Shown here piece after piece: positions 27,554 to 36,155 of a stretch of DNA of 64,000 nucleotides. Position 1 is the first letter of the stretch. The number at the start of each line of letters is the position of its first letter. The notes beneath the pieces were generated by a model that was given only the letters and a program-made list of their open reading frames with translations, made no database searches and had not been told where the DNA came from. The stretch comes from Winogradskyella thalassocola (GTDB lineage: Bacteria; Bacteroidota; Bacteroidia; Flavobacteriales; Flavobacteriaceae): positions 334,355-398,354 of the forward strand of contig NZ_FNCZ01000003.1 in NCBI RefSeq assembly GCF_900099995.1, written 5' to 3'. A program made the position numbers and the translations under genes.

Positions 27554-28843
27554 TTATTTTACCATTAAACTACTTCCAAATCTTTCGAAAATAGCTTTAT
27601 CTAATTCTTCTCTACTGTTAGGATGTGCAATATCTCTTAATGATTGCGCACGTTCTTTTAAGCTTTTGCCAAATAATTCCGCAATACCATATTCTGTAGC
27701 AACATACCTTGCATGTGCTCTCGTTGTTACTACTCCAGCTCCTGGTTTTAAAGATGGTACAATTTTAGAAACACCTTTTAGCGTTGTTGAGGTAATCGCT
27801 ATAATAGGTTTTCCTCCTTTAGATAGCGCTGCTCCGCGCATAAAGTCCATCTGACCACCAACACCAGAGAACATTCTTGTGCCAATTGAATCTGCACAAA
27901 CTTGGCCTGTAAAATCAATTTCAATTGCAGAGTTAATAGCTGTTACTTTAGGGTTTTGACGAATTATAGACGTGTCATTAACATAAGCAATATCATTCAT
28001 TTCAATTTCTGGATTGTCATCCATAAAATCGTATAAACGACGTGTTCCCATAGCAAAACCAGAAATTATTTTATAAGGGTTTACTTTTTTCTGAGAACCA
28101 TTCACGATACCTTTTTCTACTAAGTCTACAATGCCTTCTGAGAACATTTCAGTATGAATACCTAAGTTTTTATGATTGGTGAGATAGGTTAAAACGGCAT
28201 TTGGAATACCACCAATTCCCATTTGAAGTGTGGCTCCATCCTCTATAATTTCCGCGATATTTTTACCAATGGCTTGTTCTTCCTTATTCGGTGGCACAAA
28301 TTTCATTTCGTAAATGTCTTCATCGACTAAAACACAAGCGTCAAATCTGTTTAAATGCACCAAAGCATCTCCAAACGTTCGTGGCATTTTAGGGTTAATT
28401 TGAGCTATTATTTTTTTTCCTTTTTCGATGCCAGAACTAACAATGTCTATAGACACTCCTAAGGAACAAAACCCATGCTTGTCTGGTGGAGATACATTGA
28501 CCAATACCACATCTAAATCCATATAGCCTTCACGAAACAAACTTGGAATATCGCTCAGAAAAATAGGAATATAATCGACTGTATTGCCTACCATTTTTCT
28601 AACATTTCCACCAATGAAAAATGCTTTTGTGTGAAAGCTTTCTCTTAAATCTGGATGGGTATATCCACATTCTCCTTCGGTGTGTAAATGAACAATTTCA
28701 ACATTTTTTAATTCTGAAGCCCGCTCTACCATAGCTTTTACTAGGGCTTGTGGAGTGGCAGAACCTCCTTGTATTAATACACGATTGTTAGATTTTATAA
28801 GCTTAACAGCTTCATTGGCTGTCATTATGTTAGGTATTTTCAT
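27554..28843 (-). CDS. Acetyl-CoA hydrolase/transferase-family CoA transferase
   Basis: The 429-residue class I CoA transferase of the Cat1/4-hydroxybutyrate type has MGIGGIPNAVLTYL, the segment GIHTEMFSEGIVDLVEKG which carries the likely catalytic glutamate, and FSGVGGQMDFMRGA in the C-terminal half. It moves CoA between acyl-CoA and a free acid. Placed between the Na+-pump decarboxylase genes and the mutase genes, the most sensible reaction is propionyl-CoA + succinate to propionate + succinyl-CoA, or the acetate equivalent. That specificity is inferred from context, since related enzymes act on acetate, butyrate and 4-hydroxybutyrate. Confidence 0.82.
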   Translation of the reverse strand: MKIPNIMTANEAVKLIKSNNRVLIQGGSATPQALVKAMVERASELKNVEIVHLHTEGECGYTHPDLRESFHTKAFFIGGNVRKMVGNTVDYIPIFLSDIPSLFREGYMDLDVVLVNVSPPDKHGFCSLGVSIDIVSSGIEKGKKIIAQINPKMPRTFGDALVHLNRFDACVLVDEDIYEMKFVPPNKEEQAIGKNIAEIIEDGATLQMGIGGIPNAVLTYLTNHKNLGIHTEMFSEGIVDLVEKGIVNGSQKKVNPYKIISGFAMGTRRLYDFMDDNPEIEMNDIAYVNDTSIIRQNPKVTAINSAIEIDFTGQVCADSIGTRMFSGVGGQMDFMRGAALSKGGKPIIAITSTTLKGVSKIVPSLKPGAGVVTTRAHARYVATEYGIAELFGKSLKERAQSLRDIAHPNSREELDKAIFERFGSSLMVK

Positions 28844-28881
28844 GCTATTAAGATTTAAAAATTAAGGTTGGTTTATGATAC

Positions 28882-30204
28882 TTATGACAAGAAGCTTAAA
28901 ATAATACCTGCTGCGATGGCAGATCCAATAACACCAGAAACATTAGGTGCCATGGCATGCATGAGTAAAAAATTAGTTGGGTCTGATTTGAGACCTTCAT
29001 GATGTACGACTCTCGCACTATCTGGAACTGCAGAAACACCAGCCGCACCAATTAATGGGTTGATTTTATTATCTCCTTTTAAGAATAGATTCATGAATCT
29101 AGCAAATAATAAACCACCCATTGTCGCGATGACAAATGATATGGCTCCGAGTCCAAAAATTAACATAGAATCTTTAGTGATAAAAATATCGGCTTGTGTT
29201 GAAGCTCCAACTGTTACACCTAGTAATATGGTAACAATGTCAATTAATTTTGTTCTTGCGGTGTCTGCTAAACGTTCAGTTCTTCCAGATTCTTTTAATA
29301 AGTTTCCAAAGAATAACATTCCTAATAACGGTAACGCACTAGGCGAAATGAACAAGGTTAGAATCATAGCGACTACCGGAAAAATCATTTTCTCCTTTTG
29401 CGTCACCGCTCTTGGTGGTTTCATTTTGATTTTTCTATCTTTTTTTGAAATCAACAAGCGCATTAAAGGTGGCTGAATTACAGGCACTAATGCCATATAA
29501 GAATACGCAGCAATGGCGATTGGGCCAATTAAGTTTTTAACTGTTGTACCATCTGGAAGTAGGTTGACTCCGTTTGCTAATTTAGACGAAAGGAAAATCG
29601 CTGTGGGTCCATCTGCACCTCCAATGATTCCAATAGCACCAGCTTCTGGAAGAGCAAAACCGAGGTACAAAGCTCCCATAAACGTAGCGAATACACCAAT
29701 TTGTGCTGCACCTCCTAAAAGCATTAATTTAGGATTGGCGATGAGTGATGAAAAGTCTGTCATGGCACCAATTCCTAAGAAAATTAGTGGTGGATAAATC
29801 CCTTTTACAACACCAAAATAGAGGTAGTTTAAAACAGATCCGGTTTCATAAATACCTGTCTGGTTTCCGGCAACAAAAGGAATATTTCCTAAAATAACAC
29901 CTGCTCCAATAGGGATTAATAATAAGGGTTCGTAATTGTATTTAATACCTAAGTAGATAAAAACAATTCCGATAATAATCATAATGACATTTCCGGAAGA
30001 CGAATTTGCGAATCCTGTATAACTGTAAAATGATTTTATACCATCAACGGCTTCGTTGATAATACTTTCTTCTTCAGTAGTATCAACTTGTGTTGTTGAT
30101 ACTGAAGAATTAGTGGCTGTATTTATATTTGCGCCTAAGCCAAGTACTGGTCTAATAAAAACGAGTAAAGCTATAGTGCTAAATATTATTATTAATTTCT
30201 TCAT
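28882..30204 (-). CDS. Na+-translocating decarboxylase, beta (membrane) subunit
   Basis: The 440-residue OadB/MmdB/GcdB-type carboxybiotin decarboxylase has about ten hydrophobic segments. It has IGGADGPTAIFLSSKLANG with the family aspartate, the block PLLGMLFFGNLLKESGRTERL, and the C-terminal NPLIGAAGVSAVPDSARVVHHEG ... MHAMAPNVSGVIGSAIAAG. An N-terminal extension of ~60 residues includes a signal-like helix. It decarboxylates carboxybiotin and moves Na+ out across the inner membrane. The gene lies 52 bp after the biotin carrier gene. The associated alpha and gamma subunits are all present in this operon. Confidence 0.93.
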   Translation of the reverse strand: MKKLIIIFSTIALLVFIRPVLGLGANINTATNSSVSTTQVDTTEEESIINEAVDGIKSFYSYTGFANSSSGNVIMIIIGIVFIYLGIKYNYEPLLLIPIGAGVILGNIPFVAGNQTGIYETGSVLNYLYFGVVKGIYPPLIFLGIGAMTDFSSLIANPKLMLLGGAAQIGVFATFMGALYLGFALPEAGAIGIIGGADGPTAIFLSSKLANGVNLLPDGTTVKNLIGPIAIAAYSYMALVPVIQPPLMRLLISKKDRKIKMKPPRAVTQKEKMIFPVVAMILTLFISPSALPLLGMLFFGNLLKESGRTERLADTARTKLIDIVTILLGVTVGASTQADIFITKDSMLIFGLGAISFVIATMGGLLFARFMNLFLKGDNKINPLIGAAGVSAVPDSARVVHHEGLKSDPTNFLLMHAMAPNVSGVIGSAIAAGIILSFLS

Positions 30205-30256
30205 TTTTTAATTTTAAATACTGATTAGTTTTCTTTGTTGAATAGCATTCACAACG

Positions 30257-30676
30257 TTATTCAAGCTCTATCAATAAAGCATCTTGCAACACTTGTTGTC
30301 CCACTACAACTTTTATAGAGGCTACGACTCCAGATTTTTCGGCTACGATGTTGTTTTCCATCTTCATAGCTTCTAGAACTAATAATAAATCGTTTTCTTT
30401 AATCGTATCACCAACTTTTACATTTAGAGAAAGGATGACTCCTGGAATAGGTGCTACAATGTTGGTTTTTGTAGATTTTGGTGTGACTTGTAAAGGTGCT
30501 GCTGGTTGTTTTGAAGCTGAACGCACCAAAGTAGGAGTTTTGGTTTTTTTAATTTCAGTACTCATAATGACTTCGTAAGATGTGCCATTGACCTCTAAGT
30601 TGATAATATTATCTTCGTGTGATTTTATATTAACCGAGTAACCGTTTTCGTTGACTTTGAATTTATAATTTTTCAT
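30257..30676 (-). CDS. Biotin carboxyl carrier subunit of the decarboxylase
   Basis: The 139-residue protein has an N-terminal anchoring part, a Pro/Thr-rich linker (SASKQPAAPLQVTPKSTK) and a C-terminal biotinyl domain with APIPGVILSLNVKVGD and the biotinylation motif EAMKME (Lys105). It carries the CO2 from the transcarboxylase (alpha) to the membrane decarboxylase (beta). No biotin carboxylase gene is present in the cluster, which argues for decarboxylation rather than ATP-driven carboxylation. Confidence 0.92.
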   Translation of the reverse strand: MKNYKFKVNENGYSVNIKSHEDNIINLEVNGTSYEVIMSTEIKKTKTPTLVRSASKQPAAPLQVTPKSTKTNIVAPIPGVILSLNVKVGDTIKENDLLLVLEAMKMENNIVAEKSGVVASIKVVVGQQVLQDALLIELE

Positions 30677-30767
30677 GGGTTTATGTTTAATGTTTTTCTA
30701 TGGCCACATGCTGTTCGCTATTAACCATTTCTTTTAGTGAAAAAACTGAACAAGCTTGTTTTGTGTG

Positions 30768-31127
30768 TTATAATCTATTTTGAATGCCATATATTTTTGA
30801 ACTCCAAGGCGAATATGCTTTTTTGACTTGCTTTATGGTTAAGATGCCACTTTCGTTGTCGTGTTGTTCGCTTAAATACATATGAACAGCCGCTCCGATA
30901 ACTGCTGAAATCTCTCCTGTAAAACCACTATCTCCTTTTACTTTAATTTCACTAATCTTCTTGTCTTTTCCTTTGGTGATTATCTTGTAGACATATAGCA
31001 TTAATGGTAATCCGTAATTAAAGAACAATGCTAGTGTTACTAAGGCTCCAAAAACAATTAATAAACCAGTAATTAGAATAACATAGCCTTCACTGATGGT
31101 ATCTGTGTATAATAGTATCTGTGTCAT
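30768..31127 (-). CDS. OadG-like small membrane subunit of the Na+-pump decarboxylase
   Basis: The 119-residue protein has one N-terminal transmembrane helix (GYVILITGLLIVFGALVTLALFF), a short positive linker and a soluble tail with IGAAVHMYLSE and WSSKIYGIQNRL. This matches the gamma/delta assembly subunit (OadG/MmdD). Its start codon overlaps the mmdA-like stop by one base (TAATG), so the two are translationally coupled. It stabilises the membrane complex. Confidence 0.85.
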   Translation of the reverse strand: MTQILLYTDTISEGYVILITGLLIVFGALVTLALFFNYGLPLMLYVYKIITKGKDKKISEIKVKGDSGFTGEISAVIGAAVHMYLSEQHDNESGILTIKQVKKAYSPWSSKIYGIQNRL

Positions 31128-32686
31128 TATAGTGGGATATTTGAGTGTTTTTTAGGTGGATTTACATCCTTTTTATTTTGAAGTAATTCTAAAGCTCTAA
31201 TGATTCTGAATCTTGTATTTCTAGGTTCAATAACATCATCTATAAATCCATATTTAGCAGCTTGGTATGGGTTGGCAAATCGCTCTGTGTACTCATCTTC
31301 TTTTTTGTCAATGTAATCTTGTTTTTCGTCGGCATCTTCTATTTTTCTAATATTAGATCCTTCTAAAACTTCTACAGCACCCTTCGCTCCCATTACGGCT
31401 ATCTCTGCCGTTGGCCATGCATAGTTGACATCACCTCTTAGTTGTTTACAGCTCATAACATCGTGTGCTCCACCATAAGATTTTCGTAACGTAATAGTCA
31501 CTTTAGGTACAGTAGCTTCACCATAAGCAAATAATAATTTAGCTCCATGTAGTATAATGCCGCCATACTCTTGGCCTGTTCCCGGTAAAAATCCTGGTAC
31601 GTCAACTAATGTTACGATAGGAATATTGAAGGCATCACAAAAACGCACAAATCGGGCTGCTTTTCTAGAAGCATCAATATCCAAAACACCTGCATAAAAT
31701 TTAGGCTGATTCGCTACGATACCTACAGGTCGCCCATTGAATCTTGCAAAGCCGACACAAATGTTTCTTGCATAATTTCGATGCACTTCAGTAAACTCTC
31801 CATTATCAGTAAGGATTGAAATTACATCAACGATATCATAAGGTTGGTTAGGGTTTTCTGGAATAATTTCATTTAAAGCATCTTCCAATCTATCTATAGG
31901 ATCATTACATGAAATAATTGGTGCTTCTTCTAAATTATTAGAAGGCATATAACTCAATATTTTACGAATGAGCATTAAATTCTCTTCGTCATTTGCCGCT
32001 AAGAAATGAGACACACCAGATCGTGTTGAATGAATCTTAGCACCACCTAATTGTTCTGCAGTAACGACCTCGCCTGTGACCGATTTCACAACTTTTGGCC
32101 CTGTAACAAACATATAGCTCGTTTCTTCGGTCATAATAGTAAAGTCCGTCAATGCTGGAGAATATACCGCGCCACCTGCACAAGGTCCTAAAATGGAAGA
32201 AATTTGAGGAATAACACCAGACGCCATTATGTTTCGCTGGAAAATCTCAGCATAACCCGCTAAAGATCTTACACCTTCTTGAATACGAGCGCCACCAGAA
32301 TCATTCAATCCTATTACAGGAACACCAATCTTCATCGCCATATCCATTACCTTACATATTTTTAAGGCGTAAGTTTCAGATAATGATCCACCGAAAACGG
32401 TAAAGTCTTGCGCAAAAAGGTATACTATTCTTCCGTCAATTGTACCGTGACCAGTCACTACACCATCCGAGAGGTATATTTGTTTATCTAATCCAAATGA
32501 TTTTGTTCTGTGCGTCACAAACATGTCGAATTCTTCGAAACTATCGTCGTCTAAAAGAATGTCTATGCGTTCACGAGCTGTTAATTTTCCTTTAGCATGT
32601 TGTGAGTCTATACGTTTTTCACCGCCTCCCAACTTCGCTTTTGCTCTTTTTTCTATGAGCTCGTTAATTTTATCTTGATTTGCCAT
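31127..32686 (-). CDS. Methylmalonyl-CoA decarboxylase, carboxyltransferase (alpha) subunit
   Basis: The 519-residue carboxyltransferase is of the PccB/MmdA type: [92 protein letters not shown] and a C-terminal [35 protein letters not shown]. It transfers the carboxyl group between methylmalonyl-CoA and biotin. By sequence alone a propionyl-CoA carboxylase beta subunit is possible. The three following genes (small membrane, biotin carrier, membrane decarboxylase) and the lack of a biotin carboxylase favour the Na+-pumping decarboxylase. Confidence 0.9.
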   Translation of the reverse strand: MANQDKINELIEKRAKAKLGGGEKRIDSQHAKGKLTARERIDILLDDDSFEEFDMFVTHRTKSFGLDKQIYLSDGVVTGHGTIDGRIVYLFAQDFTVFGGSLSETYALKICKVMDMAMKIGVPVIGLNDSGGARIQEGVRSLAGYAEIFQRNIMASGVIPQISSILGPCAGGAVYSPALTDFTIMTEETSYMFVTGPKVVKSVTGEVVTAEQLGGAKIHSTRSGVSHFLAANDEENLMLIRKILSYMPSNNLEEAPIISCNDPIDRLEDALNEIIPENPNQPYDIVDVISILTDNGEFTEVHRNYARNICVGFARFNGRPVGIVANQPKFYAGVLDIDASRKAARFVRFCDAFNIPIVTLVDVPGFLPGTGQEYGGIILHGAKLLFAYGEATVPKVTITLRKSYGGAHDVMSCKQLRGDVNYAWPTAEIAVMGAKGAVEVLEGSNIRKIEDADEKQDYIDKKEDEYTERFANPYQAAKYGFIDDVIEPRNTRFRIIRALELLQNKKDVNPPKKHSNIPL

Positions 32687-32719
32687 AATTTTCTTTACTT
32701 ATCTAAATATTATATCAAA

Positions 32720-33127
32720 TTATTTTGGTTGTGAACACAGTTCTGTGAGTACACCTAAGGTTGACTTTGGATGTAAGAATCCAATCTCTAGCCCTTCTGC
32801 GCCTTTTCGGGATGTTTTATCAATTAAAGTGACACCTCTTTCTTCCACGGTTTTTAGAGCTTCTGTCGTATTGTCTACAGCGAATGCGATATGATGAATG
32901 CCTTGTCCTTTTTTTGCAATAAACTTTCCTATTGGGCCATCTGGAGATGTGCTCTCTAGTAATTCAATTTTTGTATGACCTACCAAAAAAAAGGCTGTCT
33001 TCACTTTTTGATCGACAACCTCTTCTATAGAATAGCATTTCATACCTAATACCTGTTCATAATATGCTATAGCTTCTTCTAAGTTTTCGACAGCAATTCC
33101 TAAATGCTCTATGTGTGATATATTCAT
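32720..33127 (-). CDS. mce: Methylmalonyl-CoA epimerase
   Basis: The 135-residue VOC-fold protein has HIEHLGIAVENLEEAIAYYEQVLG, the metal-binding His in IEHLG and HHIAFAVDN, and the glutamate pair KIELLEST / TLGVLTELCS. It converts (S)- to (R)-methylmalonyl-CoA, joining the decarboxylase product to the mutase substrate. It is the first gene of the eight-gene operon, 33 bp before the mmdA-like gene. Confidence 0.95.
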   Translation of the reverse strand: MNISHIEHLGIAVENLEEAIAYYEQVLGMKCYSIEEVVDQKVKTAFFLVGHTKIELLESTSPDGPIGKFIAKKGQGIHHIAFAVDNTTEALKTVEERGVTLIDKTSRKGAEGLEIGFLHPKSTLGVLTELCSQPK

Positions 33128-33149
33128 GATGTTTGTTTTATTTCTTGTA

Positions 33150-33157
33150 CAAATTTA
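33150..33157 (-). promoter_or_regulatory. -7 element for the mce operon
   Basis: CAAATTTA on the plus strand reads TAAATTTG on the minus strand, a match to TAnnTTTG, 22 bp before the mce start codon. No good -33 box is seen. The rest of the 457-bp gap (33128-33584) is AT-rich with no ORF; nothing else stands out. Confidence 0.45.
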
Positions 33158-33584
33158 CTTTAGGACGGTTTTCTATTTTATGACAGAAATCATATTATAA
33201 GAGACGATAATTATTCGTTTTCTTTGTGTTGGGAAGCACTAAAGCGCGAAGAGTTGCGTAGTTGTTGACTTACAAGAAATAATCGTATGGGAAGTTGGTC
33301 TTTATTTATAAAAATAAGAACCGACGATTTATGAAATCTCTATTTTAAGGGTGTTATATTTAGTAATAGCGCAAAAAAAGAAGCTTATTTTACTAAAACT
33401 GAAGTGTTTTTGCTTATTGTTTAGAATAAATGATGTTATTAATATCAAAATCTTAATATTTTGATGAAATAAACTGCAAAGCAGGTAGTTACGAAAACGT
33501 TATCGTGATTATTTATTATAAATTACTATCCATTTAGAGTTAAAAACGGATCATAATGTCATCGAAATGGAGACGACTTGAGAA

Positions 33585-34208
33585 TTAACTTGTGATTAAA
33601 TTAAAAGAAATTTTAATCCCTTGAATAATCATACCAGTACCTATAATGGCAATGATTAAACCCATTATTTTTCCAATAACAGAAATAACATTATTGCCAA
33701 CGACTTTTACAATAAGGTCACTCATTTTAAATGTATAATAGGTTATTAGACTCATGGAACCAAATATGGCAATGACTAAGATGATATGTAAAACTTCAAC
33801 TTTAGATACAAAATTCATTGCTGTAACAATGGTTCCGGGACCTGCTAAAATTGGAATAGCTAATGGTGAAACAGCGATATTTTCATCAATATTAACATGT
33901 TTAATATTTTTGACGTCAGACTTTTTGGATTGTAACATTTCAAAACCAATATAGAAGATTAAGATACCACCTGTAATCTTAAATGCTGGAATACTAATAT
34001 TAAACAATTCAAAAATATACTTTCCTAAAAGCACAAAAACGGTGACGATAATAAAGGCTATAATATTGGCTCTTTTATTTATGTCATCTTTTGTTTTTTT
34101 ATCTGCACCTTGAGTAAGTGACAAAAAAACCGTCATATTAGAAATAGGATTGGTTATCGCAAAAAACCCGGTAAATACGGTAATACAAAACGTTATTAAG
34201 TTTTCCAT
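33585..34208 (-). CDS. MarC-family integral membrane protein
   Basis: The 207-residue protein has six hydrophobic segments and the MarC signature FAITNPISNMTVFLSLTQG near 17-35, a second half repeat LAIPILAGPGTIVTAMNF and an inner helix pair at the end. The substrate is unknown: older annotation as a multiple-antibiotic-resistance protein was not confirmed in E. coli. It appears to be a single gene, with a -7-like element TAGTTTTG (34241-34248, minus) 33 bp upstream. Confidence 0.88.
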   Translation of the reverse strand: MENLITFCITVFTGFFAITNPISNMTVFLSLTQGADKKTKDDINKRANIIAFIIVTVFVLLGKYIFELFNISIPAFKITGGILIFYIGFEMLQSKKSDVKNIKHVNIDENIAVSPLAIPILAGPGTIVTAMNFVSKVEVLHIILVIAIFGSMSLITYYTFKMSDLIVKVVGNNVISVIGKIMGLIIAIIGTGMIIQGIKISFNLITS

Positions 34209-34240
34209 TTAAGGGAATATTTTGATTTCAAAAAAAAACG

Positions 34241-34248
34241 CAAAACTA
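34241..34248 (-). promoter_or_regulatory. -7 element for the marC-like gene
   Basis: CAAAACTA on the plus strand reads TAGTTTTG on the minus strand (TAnnTTTG). It sits 33 bp before the start codon. There is no clear upstream TTTG partner. Confidence 0.35.
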
Positions 34249-34464
34249 ATTCTTTATCTCTAAACTAATTTTATTTTTTTAATATTTAATCGCTGTTATT
34301 TTATTGTGTTTGAAAAGATACAAAATTGAAACTTTATATAGAAAACGGCTAATTATATAAGGCTTCTTTTTGGCATAGTATCGGTTGTTTTTAATCAAAA
34401 AAGAAAGCTTTATGATTACATCACAAAGCTTTTCTGAAATTGCTACTAGTTAGGGGTCTAGAGT

Positions 34465-35298
34465 TTAGCAATCTATATGTTTAGTTAATAAGACCTCAAT
34501 GTCATTCGGGTTCAGTTTAGGATTAGCTCCTTCGCTACTCGCTACAACAGCTCCAACGACGCAAGCAAAATCAATAGCGGTTTGTGGTGCTTCTCCTTTG
34601 AGTAATTTATCCGTTAAAGCAGCTAAAAATGAATCCCCAGCACCTACGGTATCTACGACATTGATTTTATGACCCTTATTGTAATAAAACGTGTCGTTAT
34701 AAAAGAGTATCGCTCCTTTTGAGCCCAATGTGACGCAAATTGATTTTGTGTTGGTCTGCTGCGCAATAAATTTTATACAGCCTTCTAAATTCTGAGTATC
34801 TGAGTTTCGTTTATCTATGATTTCTGAAATTTCATGATTGCTGAACTTTTTAAAATCTGCAGCTTTCATTATAAGATGTGTCACTATTTCAATAATTTCA
34901 TCATCATTAAACTTAATAAAATCTGCAGACTCCATTAAATGATTTAAAACCTCCTTGGTGTAATATGGAGCTCTAAGATTAACATCAAAAATTTTATAAG
35001 GAGCAATTTCTAAAAGGGAATAAAGCGTTTGTTTAGTATTATGATCTCTTGCACTCAGACTTCCATATATAAAAGCATCTGAAGCTAAAGTAATAGCCTT
35101 AGCGCTTTTTGTCAATTGAATATGATCCCAAGCACTTGGGTAATTTATAGTATAAGAAGCTGAACCTTCATCATTTAATGAAACGGCCACTTCACCTGTT
35201 TTTAATTCTGAATCTATTTGAATATCATCAACAGCAACTCCATTTTCTTTTATAAATTGAAAAATACCTTCTCCATCTGAATCGTTCGAAACGACTAA
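34465..35298 (-). pseudogene. 5'-truncated PfkB-family sugar kinase (fructokinase type)
   Basis: The reading frame carries the C-terminal four-fifths of a PfkB kinase: ELKTGEVAVSLNDEGSASY, IYGSLSARDHNTKQTL, FDVNLRAPYY and the catalytic VDTVGAGDSFLAAL. The apparent start is only a GTG (35190) inside the conserved KTGEVAVSLN stretch, and coding similarity continues upstream as VVSNDSDGEGIFQFIKENG to about 35298 without an ATG. The usual first ~45 residues (substrate-binding GGAPxNVA region) are missing. Also present is a 66-bp in-frame duplication: ESADFIKFNDDEIIEIV and KAADFKKFSNHEISEII. The N-terminus was evidently lost in the same event that cut the divergent Nudix gene. Probably non-functional. 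Confidence 0.75.
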
Positions 35299-35917
35299 GG
35301 ATGTCTTGGTCGATGATTATGTACTTACAGGATATCATGTGTATGACGATGAAACTTTAGATGAATCAGCAACTCGTGTATTGAAGGAGCTAACAGGTTT
35401 GACCAATCAGTATAAAAAACAGTTTAAGGCCTTTGGAAATCCAGATCGTTTATCAAATGAAAAAGATCTTATCTGGGTTCAAAATCAAGAATTTAATCTT
35501 AGAACGATTACTATAGCGTATTACTTCTTGTTAAAAACAGAAGATGTTGATGTTGATAATAATAAGTATGAGGCCAAGTGGTTTCCGCTTAGAGAATTAC
35601 CAGAATTAGGATTCGATCATCAACAGATTATTGAAGAAGCGCATGACGATTTAAAAACAAAATGTTTAGCTGAACCTATTATATTCGAATTACTTCCGGA
35701 TAAATTCACCATTAATGACGTGCAAGATCTTTACGAATCCATCTTAGGAATAGAGATTGACAATCGTAACTTCAGACGAAAACTGATTAATAAAAAATAC
35801 ATCATTCCTTTAGATGAAAAACAAGTTGGCGTGTCTAAAAAACCAGCACAGTTATACATGTTTAGTAAAGACATTTATAAAAAAATGTATCATAAAAATT
35901 ACTTGATTAATATTTAA
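35299..35917 (+). pseudogene. 5'-truncated Nudix-type sugar regulator (AraR/NrtR-like)
   Basis: The frame encodes the latter part of a Nudix-fold regulator: TGYHVYDDETLDESATRVL (a degenerate Nudix box lacking proper catalytic spacing), KQFKAFGNPDRL, FNLRTITIAYYFLL, EAKWFPLRELPELGFDH, and a C-terminal winged helix with GIEIDNRNFRRKLINKKYI and the KKPAQLYMF tail. Full-length relatives begin with ~50 residues carrying the VDCVIFGFD...LLI segment, absent here. There is no ATG; the only candidate is TTG 35306. It is divergent from, and abuts, the equally truncated kinase, the expected partner of this regulator type in sugar loci. Confidence 0.72.
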
Positions 35918-36155
35918 TTTTAAAAACACAGCTTAAAGTTTAGTTTAAAAAAATAACACAATTTTAAGTTTTAGTATTTAAAAACCTTTTAAGTTTGCCC
36001 ACTTAATTATCAAGAATCTCAAAAAGAGATAGCAACCTGCAGTAACGAGCAAGGTGCTAAATAAGATAAGCCAAATACTTTGGAAAAAACGTTACACTAA
36101 TTCCCACGTATTTACTTGTTGTCTACTTTTTGCGATTCTGACAAAAAACAGATTC

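Noticed and set aside
31127-32686. Biosynthetic acetyl-CoA or propionyl-CoA carboxylase beta subunit
   Set aside because: No biotin carboxylase lies nearby, while OadB-, OadG- and biotin-carrier-type genes directly follow, so the Na+-pump decarboxylase reading is favoured.
36054-36155. Upstream start for NhaC
   Set aside because: Adds 34 residues unlike the family; the ATG at 36156 gives the normal 440-residue protein.
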